DNA of 64,000 nucleotides from CASFRF01 sp031549345 (GTDB taxonomy: Bacteria > Verrucomicrobiota > Lentisphaeria > Victivallales > Victivallaceae): assembly GCA_031549345.1 (NCBI GenBank), contig JAVBPY010000010.1, positions 62,001-126,000 of the forward strand. The letters run 5' to 3'. Below are positions 43,183 through 50,753 of this stretch, piece by piece; the stretch's first letter is position 1; every line of letters starts with the position of its first letter. The position numbers and the translations under genes were made by a program. Under the pieces are notes generated by a model. It made no database searches, was not told where the DNA came from, and saw only the letters and a list, made by a program, of their open reading frames with translations.

Positions 43183-43926
43183 ATGGCCTTTTACCGCATC
43201 ACGTACCACGAACAGTACCGCTTTGCCACACTGCACAACTTCGGCTGCACCTTCCGCTGTCCCTTTTGCAGCTACAAACTCCGCAGCGGCGCAGAAGGAA
43301 CGCCGGGGCTCTCTTCCCCCGCCCCCGCCCGATTCCTTTCAGAGGAGGAGCAAAAGGACGCCCTCCGTTCCGTTCCGGTGGACAAAGTGTATTTCATGGG
43401 CGGTGAACCGACGACCGCCCGCGAACTGGAACCCATGCTCGCCTTCGCCAAGCACGAACTCGGCGCGATAACCCGCCTGGGGCACACCAACGGAAGCCGC
43501 CTTCCCCTGAAGAATCTCGACGGAGCGAACGTGGGATTCAAAGCCTGGACGCCGGAGCTGCACCACGCCGTCACCGGGCGCGAAGCCGCGCTGATTTATG
43601 GCAATTTCCGCGCCGCGTTCGACGCGGGACTGGATCTTGCGGCCAATATGATCTACATTCCGGGGCTTGTTGAGCTGAAAGAATTCGAAGCGCTGATGCG
43701 CTTTCTCTCCCAACTCTCGCCGGACATCCCATTCCACATCATGGGCTACATCTCCGTCCCCGGACAGCCCTACCGGCGGCCGACGGAAGAGGAGATGCAA
43801 AGCGTCCTCGCCCTCTGTCGCTCTTATCTCCGTAACGTCGGCGCCTCGCACTTGACCACCGACGAAGCCATGGACCTGACCGCGCGCGACGACCGCTTCG
43901 CCGTCCGCGTCATCGCCGGGCAGTAG
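43183..43926 (+). CDS. Radical SAM protein
   Basis: The 247-residue protein has the radical SAM [4Fe-4S] motif CxxxCxxC in 'FGCTFRCPFCSYKLRS' near residue 21 and the SAM-binding 'KVYFMGGEPTTAREL' near 72. The remaining barrel, including 'NMIYIPGLVELKEFEALMRF' (20 residues), is a short pyruvate formate-lyase-activase-like TIM barrel without an extra ferredoxin domain. The substrate is unknown. AAGGAATACC precedes the ATG at 43183, 8 nt after the binding-protein gene; a longer frame upstream is a shadow of that gene. Confidence 0.82.
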   Translation: MAFYRITYHEQYRFATLHNFGCTFRCPFCSYKLRSGAEGTPGLSSPAPARFLSEEEQKDALRSVPVDKVYFMGGEPTTARELEPMLAFAKHELGAITRLGHTNGSRLPLKNLDGANVGFKAWTPELHHAVTGREAALIYGNFRAAFDAGLDLAANMIYIPGLVELKEFEALMRFLSQLSPDIPFHIMGYISVPGQPYRRPTEEEMQSVLALCRSYLRNVGASHLTTDEAMDLTARDDRFAVRVIAGQ

Positions 43927-43956
43927 AGAAAGAAGAGAAAGAAGAGGGGGATGCGA

Positions 43957-43991
43957 GAAGGGAAAACTTTTTGAGGAAAAGTTTTCCCTTC
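43957..43991. repeat. Perfect 15-bp inverted repeat (hairpin)
   Basis: GAAGGGAAAACTTTT (43957-43971) pairs exactly with AAAAGTTTTCCCTTC (43977-43991) around the 5-base loop tgagg. It lies between the convergent radical SAM and speE genes and could terminate transcription from both sides, but the perfection of the arms also fits a dispersed repeat element. Confidence 0.8.
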
Positions 43992-44022
43992 CCGCGTTCT
44001 TCCTTTTCAAAACCTTTTTGTG

Positions 44023-44060
44023 TGCATTGTCGCAGTTTGCATGCAAATTGCGACAATGCA
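44023..44060. repeat. 38-bp near-perfect palindrome
   Basis: The half TGCATTGTCGCAGTTTGCA (44023-44041) is followed without spacer by TGCAAATTGCGACAATGCA (44042-44060). Eighteen of nineteen positions pair; the remaining one is a G-T wobble. It ends 3 bases before the speE stop codon. Confidence 0.9.
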
Positions 44061-44063
44061 GGC

Positions 44064-44915
44064 TCAGCAGGAAGGGGTATGTGTGATTTTCTCCGCGAAG
44101 GCGGGGAGGACGAAGGATGCTCTATGGAGTTCCTCGGTATAGTAACGCAGCTGTGCGCGAAGGGCGGCGGAAAGAGGCCGCGCCGGGGTGCGCACATCCC
44201 TGGCGTCGGAGGCGACGCCGACGCCGATGGTTCCCGTGGGGTATGTCGGCACATACGTCATGGCGTAGGCCGCGTGGCGAAATTCGTGGTGCATAAGCGT
44301 GGTAAGACGCGCCACAATCTCCGGCAGGAGAAACACCGATTCCGACTGCGCGGCAATCACCCCCCCCGGACGCAACGCGCGCTTCAAATCCTTGTAGAAC
44401 GCCGCGCCGAACAAAGGTTCGCCCGGGCCTCCCGGATCGGTGGAGTCGATAATGACAACGTCATAGAAGCCAACGCGGTCGCGGACGAAGGCGCTCCCGT
44501 CGGCAATGTGAATTTGTACGCGCGGATCGTCAAAACCGCATGCCATGGAGGGAATGAACTTCCGGGCGGCACGAATCACGGCACCGTCGATTTCGCAAAT
44601 GTCGATGGTCTTGCACTCGGGATGCCGCCCGATTTCACGCAGGACGCCGCCGTCGCCGCCGCCGATGACAAGGACCCGTTCCGGATTCGGGTGTGCCATC
44701 AAGGGAAGATGGGCCATCATCTCCTGGTAGGCGAACTCATCGTATTCCGTGAGCTGGATGATCCCGTCGAGAAGGAGAAGTTTTCCGAGCTTCGCGGTCT
44801 GGTAAATATCGATCTGCTGGAATTCGCTCCGTTCACTGTGGAGAATTTTCTCCACCTCCACCGTCATGCCGAAGCCGTTCGCGGCTTCTTTGATCCAGAA
44901 GGTTTTATTTTCCAT
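44064..44915 (-). CDS. speE: Polyamine aminopropyltransferase (spermidine synthase)
   Basis: The 283-residue protein carries the full spermidine synthase pattern: 'HSERSEFQQIDIYQTAKLGK' (20 residues) near residue 30, 'LLLLDGIIQLTEYDEFAYQE' (20 residues) near 50, the nucleotide loop 'VLVIGGGDGGVLREIGRHP' near 83, and the catalytic 'DVVIIDSTDPGGPGEPLF' near 160. It transfers aminopropyl groups from decarboxylated SAM to putrescine. The ATG at 44915 overlaps the epimerase stop by 1 nt. Confidence 0.94.
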   Translation of the reverse strand: MENKTFWIKEAANGFGMTVEVEKILHSERSEFQQIDIYQTAKLGKLLLLDGIIQLTEYDEFAYQEMMAHLPLMAHPNPERVLVIGGGDGGVLREIGRHPECKTIDICEIDGAVIRAARKFIPSMACGFDDPRVQIHIADGSAFVRDRVGFYDVVIIDSTDPGGPGEPLFGAAFYKDLKRALRPGGVIAAQSESVFLLPEIVARLTTLMHHEFRHAAYAMTYVPTYPTGTIGVGVASDARDVRTPARPLSAALRAQLRYYTEELHRASFVLPAFAEKITHTPSC

Positions 44916-45931
44916 CAGATTGCACCGGCCACGCTGAAGCGATAGGAGGTCGTCTGACGGTACGTTTCGCCCGGCTCCAAGCGAGTGGAGGGAAAATGCG
45001 GCTGGTTCGGCGAATCGGGATAATGCTGGGCCTCCAGACAAAATCCTGCATAGCGACCGTAAGCCACGGAGCCTTTTCCAACCAGCGTTCCATCCAGAAA
45101 ATACCCGGTATAGAGTTGTACCGCCGGCTCCGTTGTGGTCATTTCCATTCGGATTCCGGTCGCGGGAGAATACGCGACGGCCTGCGGTGATTTGCCGTTG
45201 AAAATAAAGTTATCGTCGAACCCTTTGGGTAGTTCGGCAAAAAGATCGCGGAAACAACGCGGCTTCCGGAGGTCGTAGGCGGCGCCGTCCACAGGACGGA
45301 TTTTGCCGGTGGGGAGCAGCACATCGTCGGTTTCGGTGATGGCATCGGCGGCGAGCTGTATCCATTGGTTGTGGATGCTCCCGGCGTTTTCCCCGGCCAG
45401 GTTGAAATAGAGGTGGTTGGTGAAATTAACGGGAGTCGCTTTGGTGGTTGTAGCCTTGTACTCGATCCGGAGCGCGTTGTTGCAAGTAAGCGTGTAGCGG
45501 ACACGCAACGTCAATTCCCCGGGGTATCCCGCGTCGCCATCCGGGCTTACGAGCGAAAGCTCCAGTTCGGATGCGGAAATAATCTCCGCCTTCCAAAGCC
45601 TGTGCGCGAAGGAATCCCCGCCGTGAAGCGTGTGTTCGCCGATGTTCCGCGTAACCTGGCAATTTCCGCCATCCCACGGGAACGCGCCGTTGCGGATACG
45701 GTTGGCGTAGCGCCCGACCAACGAGCCGATGTAACACGTGTTGGCGTGGTAATCGTTCGGATCGCGGAACCCGAGCGCCACGTCGCACCACGCGCCATCC
45801 CGGTCAAGGGTTTCGAGGCGGACGACGTTGCCGCCGAAATCGGTGATCGCAGCCTTCAGTCCTTTGCCGTTCTCCAGGTAATAAAGAGAGGCCTTGGCGC
45901 CATTTGGAAGGGGAAAAAAGTCAGTTTTCAT
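44915..45931 (-). CDS. galM: Aldose 1-epimerase (galactose mutarotase)
   Basis: The 338-residue protein follows GalM. It has 'ITDFGGNVVRLETLDRDG' early, 'IGSLVGRYANRIRNGAFPWD' (20 residues) near residue 70 with the substrate Arg, 'GEHTLHGGDSFAHRLWKAE' with the catalytic-region His near 100, 'VNFTNHLYFNLAGE' with the second His near 168, and the C-terminal catalytic Glu region in 'RYAGFCLEAQHYPDSPNQPH' (20 residues). It interconverts alpha and beta anomers of hexoses. Its start overlaps the RNase HIII end by 11 nt. Confidence 0.92.
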   Translation of the reverse strand: MKTDFFPLPNGAKASLYYLENGKGLKAAITDFGGNVVRLETLDRDGAWCDVALGFRDPNDYHANTCYIGSLVGRYANRIRNGAFPWDGGNCQVTRNIGEHTLHGGDSFAHRLWKAEIISASELELSLVSPDGDAGYPGELTLRVRYTLTCNNALRIEYKATTTKATPVNFTNHLYFNLAGENAGSIHNQWIQLAADAITETDDVLLPTGKIRPVDGAAYDLRKPRCFRDLFAELPKGFDDNFIFNGKSPQAVAYSPATGIRMEMTTTEPAVQLYTGYFLDGTLVGKGSVAYGRYAGFCLEAQHYPDSPNQPHFPSTRLEPGETYRQTTSYRFSVAGAI

Positions 45932-46865
45932 GGATTTGTGTCCCTGTTGTTATTTCTGAAAATGTCTTAAAATGTGTTTTGACGCAACGCGCGAGAAGGG
46001 ATGTCCCGCCGCGCCGGAACAACGCTTCGCCGGCTTTCCGCGCCTCGCTTCCTCCGCCGCGCGGCAGAATAATCCCCGCCTCCAAACTTAATTGTTCCAT
46101 TTTTTTGAGGAAATGCTCGCGGGCAAGAATGGAGGCGGCGGCAACGGCGACGTCGCTTTCCGCGCGCACCCTCTGCTCCAACGCAATCTTTTTGCCCCGT
46201 TCCATGAGAGCGCGTTGGATCAGCCGTTCGTCGGCGAATTTGTCGGAGAGCATCCGGGGACAGTCCGGCTTTTTTTCGAGGAGGTTTTCAATCACCCGCG
46301 CGTGTCCCCACGCGAGAAGACGGTTAAGGTTGCCGACCTTTTCGTAGAGCGAATTGTACGTTTCCGGCATCAGCGCGATTACACTGTAGGCGTTGGGGGC
46401 CAGGCGGCGGATTTCTCCGGCCAGCGCGGCGATCCGCGCGGCGCTGTGAATGGCCTTGGAATCGCGGACGCCGGCGGCGCGAAGTTTCGGCCCATTCTCC
46501 GGGCCAAGGACTACACCGGCGATGACGAGGGGACCGAAGAAATCCCCTTTTCCACTTTCGTCGATCCCGCCGTGTGCGTCGAAGGTTTCGGTCACCTCGG
46601 GCTCCACTTCGTAGCCGAAACCGTAGGAATGGAGAATTTCCGGTTCCAGGATGAAGGCAACAAAGTCGGCGCAACCGGCACCCTGAACGGTCAATTTTCC
46701 GCTTTTATAGGCGACGACATTGGTTTTATCGCGGAGGGCTTTCCAGTGGGCGTACGGTTGTTCGGCAAACTCCCAGCCGCGTTCACGGAGAAGATTTTCC
46801 AATACAACGCACTGCTCCGGCGTAAGGGTAACGACATGGGACGTGATTTTTTTATCGCTGTTCAT
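45921..46865 (-). CDS. rnhC: Ribonuclease HIII
   Basis: The 314-residue protein has the RNase HIII-specific N-terminal TBP-like domain (about 1-95) and the type 2 RNase H core starting 'GGIDESGKGDFFGPLVIAGV' (20 residues) near residue 97. 'AAGVRDSKAIHS' and 'ILAREHFLKKMEQLS' carry further catalytic residues. It removes RNA from RNA-DNA hybrids. The ATG at 46865 is used; an upstream reading starting MLFYLYFF is unlikely because it enters the AT-rich gap and lacks a Shine-Dalgarno. Confidence 0.93.
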   Translation of the reverse strand: MNSDKKITSHVVTLTPEQCVVLENLLRERGWEFAEQPYAHWKALRDKTNVVAYKSGKLTVQGAGCADFVAFILEPEILHSYGFGYEVEPEVTETFDAHGGIDESGKGDFFGPLVIAGVVLGPENGPKLRAAGVRDSKAIHSAARIAALAGEIRRLAPNAYSVIALMPETYNSLYEKVGNLNRLLAWGHARVIENLLEKKPDCPRMLSDKFADERLIQRALMERGKKIALEQRVRAESDVAVAAASILAREHFLKKMEQLSLEAGIILPRGGGSEARKAGEALFRRGGTSLLARCVKTHFKTFSEITTGTQIHEN

Positions 46866-46917
46866 GCCGGAATTTACCTTAAAACAGAAAAAATACAAGT
46901 AAAACAACAAAGATATT

Positions 46918-46946
46918 TTGATTTTCCGGAAAAACGGTACTATAGT
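46918..46946 (+). promoter_or_regulatory. Promoter for panD
   Basis: TTGATT (46918-46923) and TATAGT (46941-46946) are 17 bases apart; the start site would fall near 46953, 20 bases before the panD ATG. Confidence 0.65.
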
Positions 46947-46972
46947 ATACAGATAGACACAAGGGAACGACC

Positions 46973-47344
46973 ATGCAGAAAATACTATTAAGCGGGAAAA
47001 TTCATACCGCGCGACTGACCGCCTGCGAGCTTGATTACGAGGGAAGCCTCGAAATCGATCCCGAACTTTTGGCGGAAGCGGGCATTCTCCCGTTTGAAAA
47101 AATACTGGTCGTCAACCGCAACAACGGCGCACGGCTCGAAACCTACGCCATTCCCGGCGCCCCCGGCGGTCGCGCATTCTGTCTGAACGGTCCGGCGGCC
47201 CATCGCGGCGCGGTCGGCGACGTGGTAACCATCATGGCGTTTTCCATCTTCTCCGAAGCCGAACTTGCCGGATACCGTCCGCGTGTGATCATACTCAATG
47301 AAAAGAACGAAATCATTGAACGCAAAGGTCCTTTCTGCAAATAA
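46973..47344 (+). CDS. panD: Aspartate 1-decarboxylase
   Basis: The 123-residue protein is a standard pyruvoyl-dependent PanD. The self-cleavage site Gly24-Ser25 is in 'DYEGSLEID', with Lys9 in 'SGKIHTARLT', 'NRNNGARLETYAIPG' and 'LNGPAAHRGAVGDVVTIMAF' (20 residues) following. It makes beta-alanine for pantothenate and coenzyme A. AAGGGAACGACC precedes the ATG. Confidence 0.96.
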   Translation: MQKILLSGKIHTARLTACELDYEGSLEIDPELLAEAGILPFEKILVVNRNNGARLETYAIPGAPGGRAFCLNGPAAHRGAVGDVVTIMAFSIFSEAELAGYRPRVIILNEKNEIIERKGPFCK

Positions 47345-47415
47345 AGTGCGCGAATCGTTCTTTTTCGATTTGATTTTTTCAACTTCTGTCTTATTATATG
47401 GGTGGAGGCTGTTTT

Positions 47416-47580
47416 ATGACACAAAGACGCAGACATTCTCAGTCCGGCCAGGTGATGGTCGAGTTTTCGACCATGCTCGTTTTGTGCGTTATAATCGCCG
47501 CTTCCCTGGCGACGATGCTGCATGTGTTCGGCAGTTACGGCAATCGCCTGATTGATATGGTGTGTATCGGCTGTCCTTAA
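47416..47580 (+). CDS. Flp/TadE-like small pilin 1
   Basis: This 54-residue protein has a basic leader (MTQRRRHSQS), the Flp-type processing motif GxxxxEF in 'GQVMVEFSTML', then one hydrophobic helix. GGAGG lies 7 bases before the ATG at 47416, favouring it over an ATG at 47398. Prepilin cleavage after the leader Gly is expected, giving a mini-pilin or TadE-like minor pilin. It ends with two cysteines (CIGCP), which Flp pilins normally lack. No tad assembly genes are nearby. Confidence 0.7.
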   Translation: MTQRRRHSQSGQVMVEFSTMLVLCVIIAASLATMLHVFGSYGNRLIDMVCIGCP

Positions 47581-47595
47581 AAAAAAGGGGAAAAT

Positions 47596-47826
47596 ATGCT
47601 TATCAGACGACGGAAACGGCAAAAAGGCCAGGCAATTGTGGAGTACATTATTCTGGTGGTCATCGTCGCCATCGCGGCGCTGGTTCTCCTGGGTGTGTTT
47701 TCCGAGCGTATTCAGCAGCTCATTTCCGGCGCAACGACCTCCATCGGCGGACAGGATAAGTCCGGCGAAATCAAGACCGGCGACCAGATCGTCCGCGAAC
47801 TCGACGCGCAGGGAAATCAGCAGTAG
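47596..47826 (+). CDS. Flp-type small pilin 2
   Basis: This 76-residue protein has a basic leader (MLIRRRKRQK), the exact Flp motif GxxxxEY in 'GQAIVEYIILVVIVAIAAL', a single membrane helix and a polar tail rich in Gly, Gln and Asp. It follows pilin 1 by 15 bases with its own Shine-Dalgarno (AGGGGAAAAT) and is followed by a terminator, so the two are likely a two-gene operon. Confidence 0.78.
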   Translation: MLIRRRKRQKGQAIVEYIILVVIVAIAALVLLGVFSERIQQLISGATTSIGGQDKSGEIKTGDQIVRELDAQGNQQ

Positions 47827-47845
47827 TCCATTTCCATAACACAGT

Positions 47846-47884
47846 AAAAAATGACGGAGTCCCCATGGGCTTCGTCATTTTTTT
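47846..47884 (+). terminator. Terminator after the Flp pilin pair
   Basis: AAAAAATGACG (47846-47856) pairs with CGTCATTTTTT (47873-47883), with further partial pairing inside, and the right arm forms the T-tract. Confidence 0.85.
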
Positions 47885-47907
47885 ATTCTTTTTTTTCAAA
47901 ATAAGAC

Positions 47908-47935
47908 TTGATTTTTAAAAAAGGTCGGATATACT
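47908..47935 (+). promoter_or_regulatory. Promoter for the TetR-ferredoxin-hcp operon
   Basis: TTGATT (47908-47913) and TATACT (47930-47935) are 16 bases apart; the regulator's ATG is 33 bases downstream of the -10 box. Confidence 0.6.
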
Positions 47936-47968
47936 ATAAGTAAGTGAACGCAAACTAACATTTGGATT

Positions 47969-48550
47969 ATGACAAAACGCCAGGAACAAATCATTGAAAC
48001 ATCGATCCGCCTGATTGGTGAGCGCGGCTACGGGCATCTTACGATGAAAAACATCGCTGCCGCGCTCGGAATCACAGAGGCGGCGCTTTACCGGCATTTT
48101 CCGGGCAAGGCGGCGATCCTGCACGGGGTGCTCGATGCGTTTGAAAACAGCGCGGCGGGGGAATTGGAAAATTCCCTCCCCGGCTGGGCGGGCATCGAAG
48201 CGTTTGTGCGGAGCCGATTCCAGCGGGTGGAGGGCCAGCCGCCCCTTGCGAAAATTATGTTTTCCGAGGAGCTTTTTCAGGACGATCCCGCGCTTGCGGA
48301 GCGCATGCTGCATTTAATGCATTCCCATAAGGACTCAATTTCCGCGCTTCTGCTTTCTGCGCAAGAACGGAACGAAGTTCGCGCGGACATCGCGCCGGAT
48401 ATTCTCTTCCGGTTGATTTTCGGGCCGGTGCGTTTGCTTATCAAGCAGTGGGCGCTTTCAGGAAACGCGTTCTTATTGCGTGATAAGGGGGAGGAACTGC
48501 TGTCGGCGCTGCGCTGTACACTCGCGCCGCCGGAAGGAAGGAACAAATGA
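47969..48550 (+). CDS. TetR-family transcriptional regulator
   Basis: The 193-residue protein has the TetR helix-turn-helix at residues about 8-55: 'IIETSIRLIGERGYGHLTMK' (20 residues), 'NIAAALGITEAALYRHFPGK' (20 residues). The C-terminal ligand domain is divergent. It is the first gene before the ferredoxin-like and hcp genes and overlaps the next start by 4 nt, so it probably controls this operon and may sense a nitrosative, redox or organic signal. Confidence 0.88.
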   Translation: MTKRQEQIIETSIRLIGERGYGHLTMKNIAAALGITEAALYRHFPGKAAILHGVLDAFENSAAGELENSLPGWAGIEAFVRSRFQRVEGQPPLAKIMFSEELFQDDPALAERMLHLMHSHKDSISALLLSAQERNEVRADIAPDILFRLIFGPVRLLIKQWALSGNAFLLRDKGEELLSALRCTLAPPEGRNK

Positions 48551-49131
48551 AACGAAACATTATTGAAATCGACGAAGAAAAGTGCGACGGGTGCGGCCTC
48601 TGCGTCGCAGGCTGTCACGAAGGGGCCTTGCAGATCGTCAACGGCAAGGCGAAATTGGTGAGCGACAACATTTGCGACGGCTTGGGCGCCTGCCTGGGGG
48701 ATTGTCCGCGCGGCGCGCTCAAAATCGTGGAGCGCGAAGCCGCCCCCTTTGAAGCGCCGCCGGCGCCTGCCTTGCCGACGGAGCTCCGCCAATGGCCGAC
48801 GCAGCTTGCGCTTTTGCGGACGGACGCCCCGTTTTTCCGCAACGCGGATTTATTGATCGTCGCCGACTGTGTCCCTTTCGCGTGCGGTGATTTCCACGCA
48901 CGGTTGCTGAAAGGGAAAATCATTGTCCAATTCTGCCCCAAGCTCGACGCCCGGGCCGAGGAGTATGTGGAAAAACTTGCGGAAATACTCCGGAGAAATT
49001 CCATCCGCTCCATCACAATCGCACGCATGGAAGTCCCCTGCTGCGGCGGAACCGTCCGCATTGTCGAAGAAGCCATCCAAAGGGCGGGCGTGGATATGCG
49101 CCCCCGGATTGAAATCATCCCCATTCCATAA
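48547..49131 (+). CDS. Ferredoxin-like 4Fe-4S protein with C-terminal cysteine domain
   Basis: The 194-residue protein begins with a ferredoxin region: CDGCGLCVAGC (residues 13-23) is a complete cluster motif with 'HEGAL' after it, and a second, CDGLGACLGDCPRGA, has the four-cysteine site altered, with Leu-Gly in place of the second Cys pair spacing. The rest has 'IVADCVPFACGDFHARLLKG' (20 residues), 'QFCPKLDA' and 'MEVPCCGG', conserved cysteines known from ferredoxin-like partners encoded next to Hcp. It probably delivers electrons to the hybrid-cluster protein 19 bases downstream. Confidence 0.82.
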   Translation: MKRNIIEIDEEKCDGCGLCVAGCHEGALQIVNGKAKLVSDNICDGLGACLGDCPRGALKIVEREAAPFEAPPAPALPTELRQWPTQLALLRTDAPFFRNADLLIVADCVPFACGDFHARLLKGKIIVQFCPKLDARAEEYVEKLAEILRRNSIRSITIARMEVPCCGGTVRIVEEAIQRAGVDMRPRIEIIPIP

Positions 49132-49149
49132 CCTACAGGAGGAAGAAGT

Positions 49150-50712
49150 ATGGAAAACGCGATGTTCTGTTTTCAGTGCCAGGAAACCAAAGGCAACACC
49201 GGCTGTACCGCACAGGGAATGTGCGGCAAAAAAGCTCCCGTCGCCAACGCGCAGGACGAATTGGTGCGCGTTTTGAAGGAGCTCTCTCTCGCGGCGGAAC
49301 AAAAGCCGTGCGACAAAGCCACGGGTCTTTTCGTCGTACAGTCGCTCTTTATGACCATCACCAACGCAAACTTCGACGAAGATGCCATCCGGACGCGCAT
49401 TGTCGAGGCGGAACGCCGCCGCGACGCGCTCGGCGGGAAAGCCGACAGCGCCCCTCTGGGCGTACTCTCCACACAGCATGAGGACGTCCGCTCGCTCCGC
49501 GAGCTTTTGACCTACGGGGTGAAGGGGATTTCCGCCTACGCCGACCATGCGGCCATGCTTGGGTACGAGGACGAGTCGATTTACCGTTTCGTCCTCCACG
49601 CCCTCGCGGCCACGTGCACGGAAACATCCGCAGACAAACTCACGGCTTTGGTGCTTGAGTGCGGAAAAATCGCCGTCGCCACCATGGCGCTCCTGGATAA
49701 AGCCAATACGGAGACATTCGGGAATCCGGAACTCACACACGTGAAAATCGGCGTGGGGAAGCGCCCCGGCATCCTCGTTTCCGGCCACGACCTCCGCGAT
49801 ATGAAGGAGCTTCTTGAACAGTCGCGCGACGCGGGGATCGACATTTACACCCACAGCGAAATGCTCCCGGCCAACTATTACCCGGAACTCAAGAAATACC
49901 CGCACCTCTACGGAAACTACGGGAACGCCTGGCACAAACAGAGTCTGGAATTCAGCAGTTTCAACGGCCCGATCCTGATGACGACCAACTGCATCACTCC
50001 GGTGCAGGACGCATACCGCGAGCGGATGTTCACCACCGGCATGGCGGGGTATCCGGGGGTGAAGCACATCGCCGACCGCGTGGGGAACAAGCCGAAGGAT
50101 TTCTCCGCAATCATCGCACTGGCCAAGAAATGCAGTCCTCCGACGGAGTTGGAAAAAGGAGAAATTATCGGCGGCTTCGCCCACAACCAGGTGCTTGCCC
50201 TGGCCGATAAAGTGGTGGCCGCCGTCCAATCCGGCGCCATTCGCCGCTTCGTTGTCATGGCCGGCTGCGATGGACGGCACAAGGACCGCGCCTACTTTAC
50301 GGAAGTGGCCGAACAGCTCCCCAAAGACACCATCATCCTTACGGCGGGGTGCGCCAAGTACCGCTACAACAAGCTCCAACTCGGCGACATCGGCGGCATT
50401 CCGCGCGTGCTCGACGCGGGGCAGTGCAACGATTCCTACTCGCTGGCGGTCATCGCGCTGAAGCTCAAGGAGGTCTTCGGACTCGACGACCTGAACAAGC
50501 TCCCACTCTCGTTTGATATCGGCTGGTACGAACAGAAAGCGGTGGCGGTGCTCCTGGCGCTCCTTTCGCTGGGGGTCAAAAAGATCCGTCTCGGCCCCAC
50601 GCTCCCGGCGTTCCTTTCGCCGGGCGTCGTCGCGGTGCTGGTCAAGGCGTTCGACATCAAGCCGACGACCGAGCCCGCCGCCGATATCGCAAATATGATG
50701 AACGGTAATTAA
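49150..50712 (+). CDS. hcp: Hybrid-cluster protein (hydroxylamine reductase)
   Basis: The 520-residue protein has the N-terminal [4Fe-4S] site C-x2-C-x8-C-x5-C (MFCFQCQETKGNTGC, QGMCGKK). The hybrid-cluster ligands are His in 'VSGHDLRDMKEL', Glu in 'HSEMLPANYYPEL', Cys in 'TTNCITP', Cys in 'MAGCDGRHKDR', Cys in 'LTAGCAKYRYNK', Cys in 'DAGQCNDSYSL', and Glu and Lys in 'WYEQKAVAVL'. It reduces hydroxylamine in vitro and is thought to detoxify NO or related species. AGGAGG precedes the ATG. Confidence 0.96.
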   Translation: MENAMFCFQCQETKGNTGCTAQGMCGKKAPVANAQDELVRVLKELSLAAEQKPCDKATGLFVVQSLFMTITNANFDEDAIRTRIVEAERRRDALGGKADSAPLGVLSTQHEDVRSLRELLTYGVKGISAYADHAAMLGYEDESIYRFVLHALAATCTETSADKLTALVLECGKIAVATMALLDKANTETFGNPELTHVKIGVGKRPGILVSGHDLRDMKELLEQSRDAGIDIYTHSEMLPANYYPELKKYPHLYGNYGNAWHKQSLEFSSFNGPILMTTNCITPVQDAYRERMFTTGMAGYPGVKHIADRVGNKPKDFSAIIALAKKCSPPTELEKGEIIGGFAHNQVLALADKVVAAVQSGAIRRFVVMAGCDGRHKDRAYFTEVAEQLPKDTIILTAGCAKYRYNKLQLGDIGGIPRVLDAGQCNDSYSLAVIALKLKEVFGLDDLNKLPLSFDIGWYEQKAVAVLLALLSLGVKKIRLGPTLPAFLSPGVVAVLVKAFDIKPTTEPAADIANMMNGN

Positions 50713-50720
50713 TTGAAGGA

Positions 50721-50740
50721 GGGGGAGCAAACGCTCCCCC
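50721..50740. other. GC-rich hairpin between hcp and the HdeD-like gene
   Basis: GGGGGAGC (50721-50728) pairs with GCTCCCCC (50733-50740) around a 4-base loop. There is no T-tract on either strand, so it is not a classical terminator. An AAGGAGG sequence overlaps its left foot, 30 bases before the next ATG. Confidence 0.6.
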
Positions 50741-50753
50741 CTAAAAAAACAAT

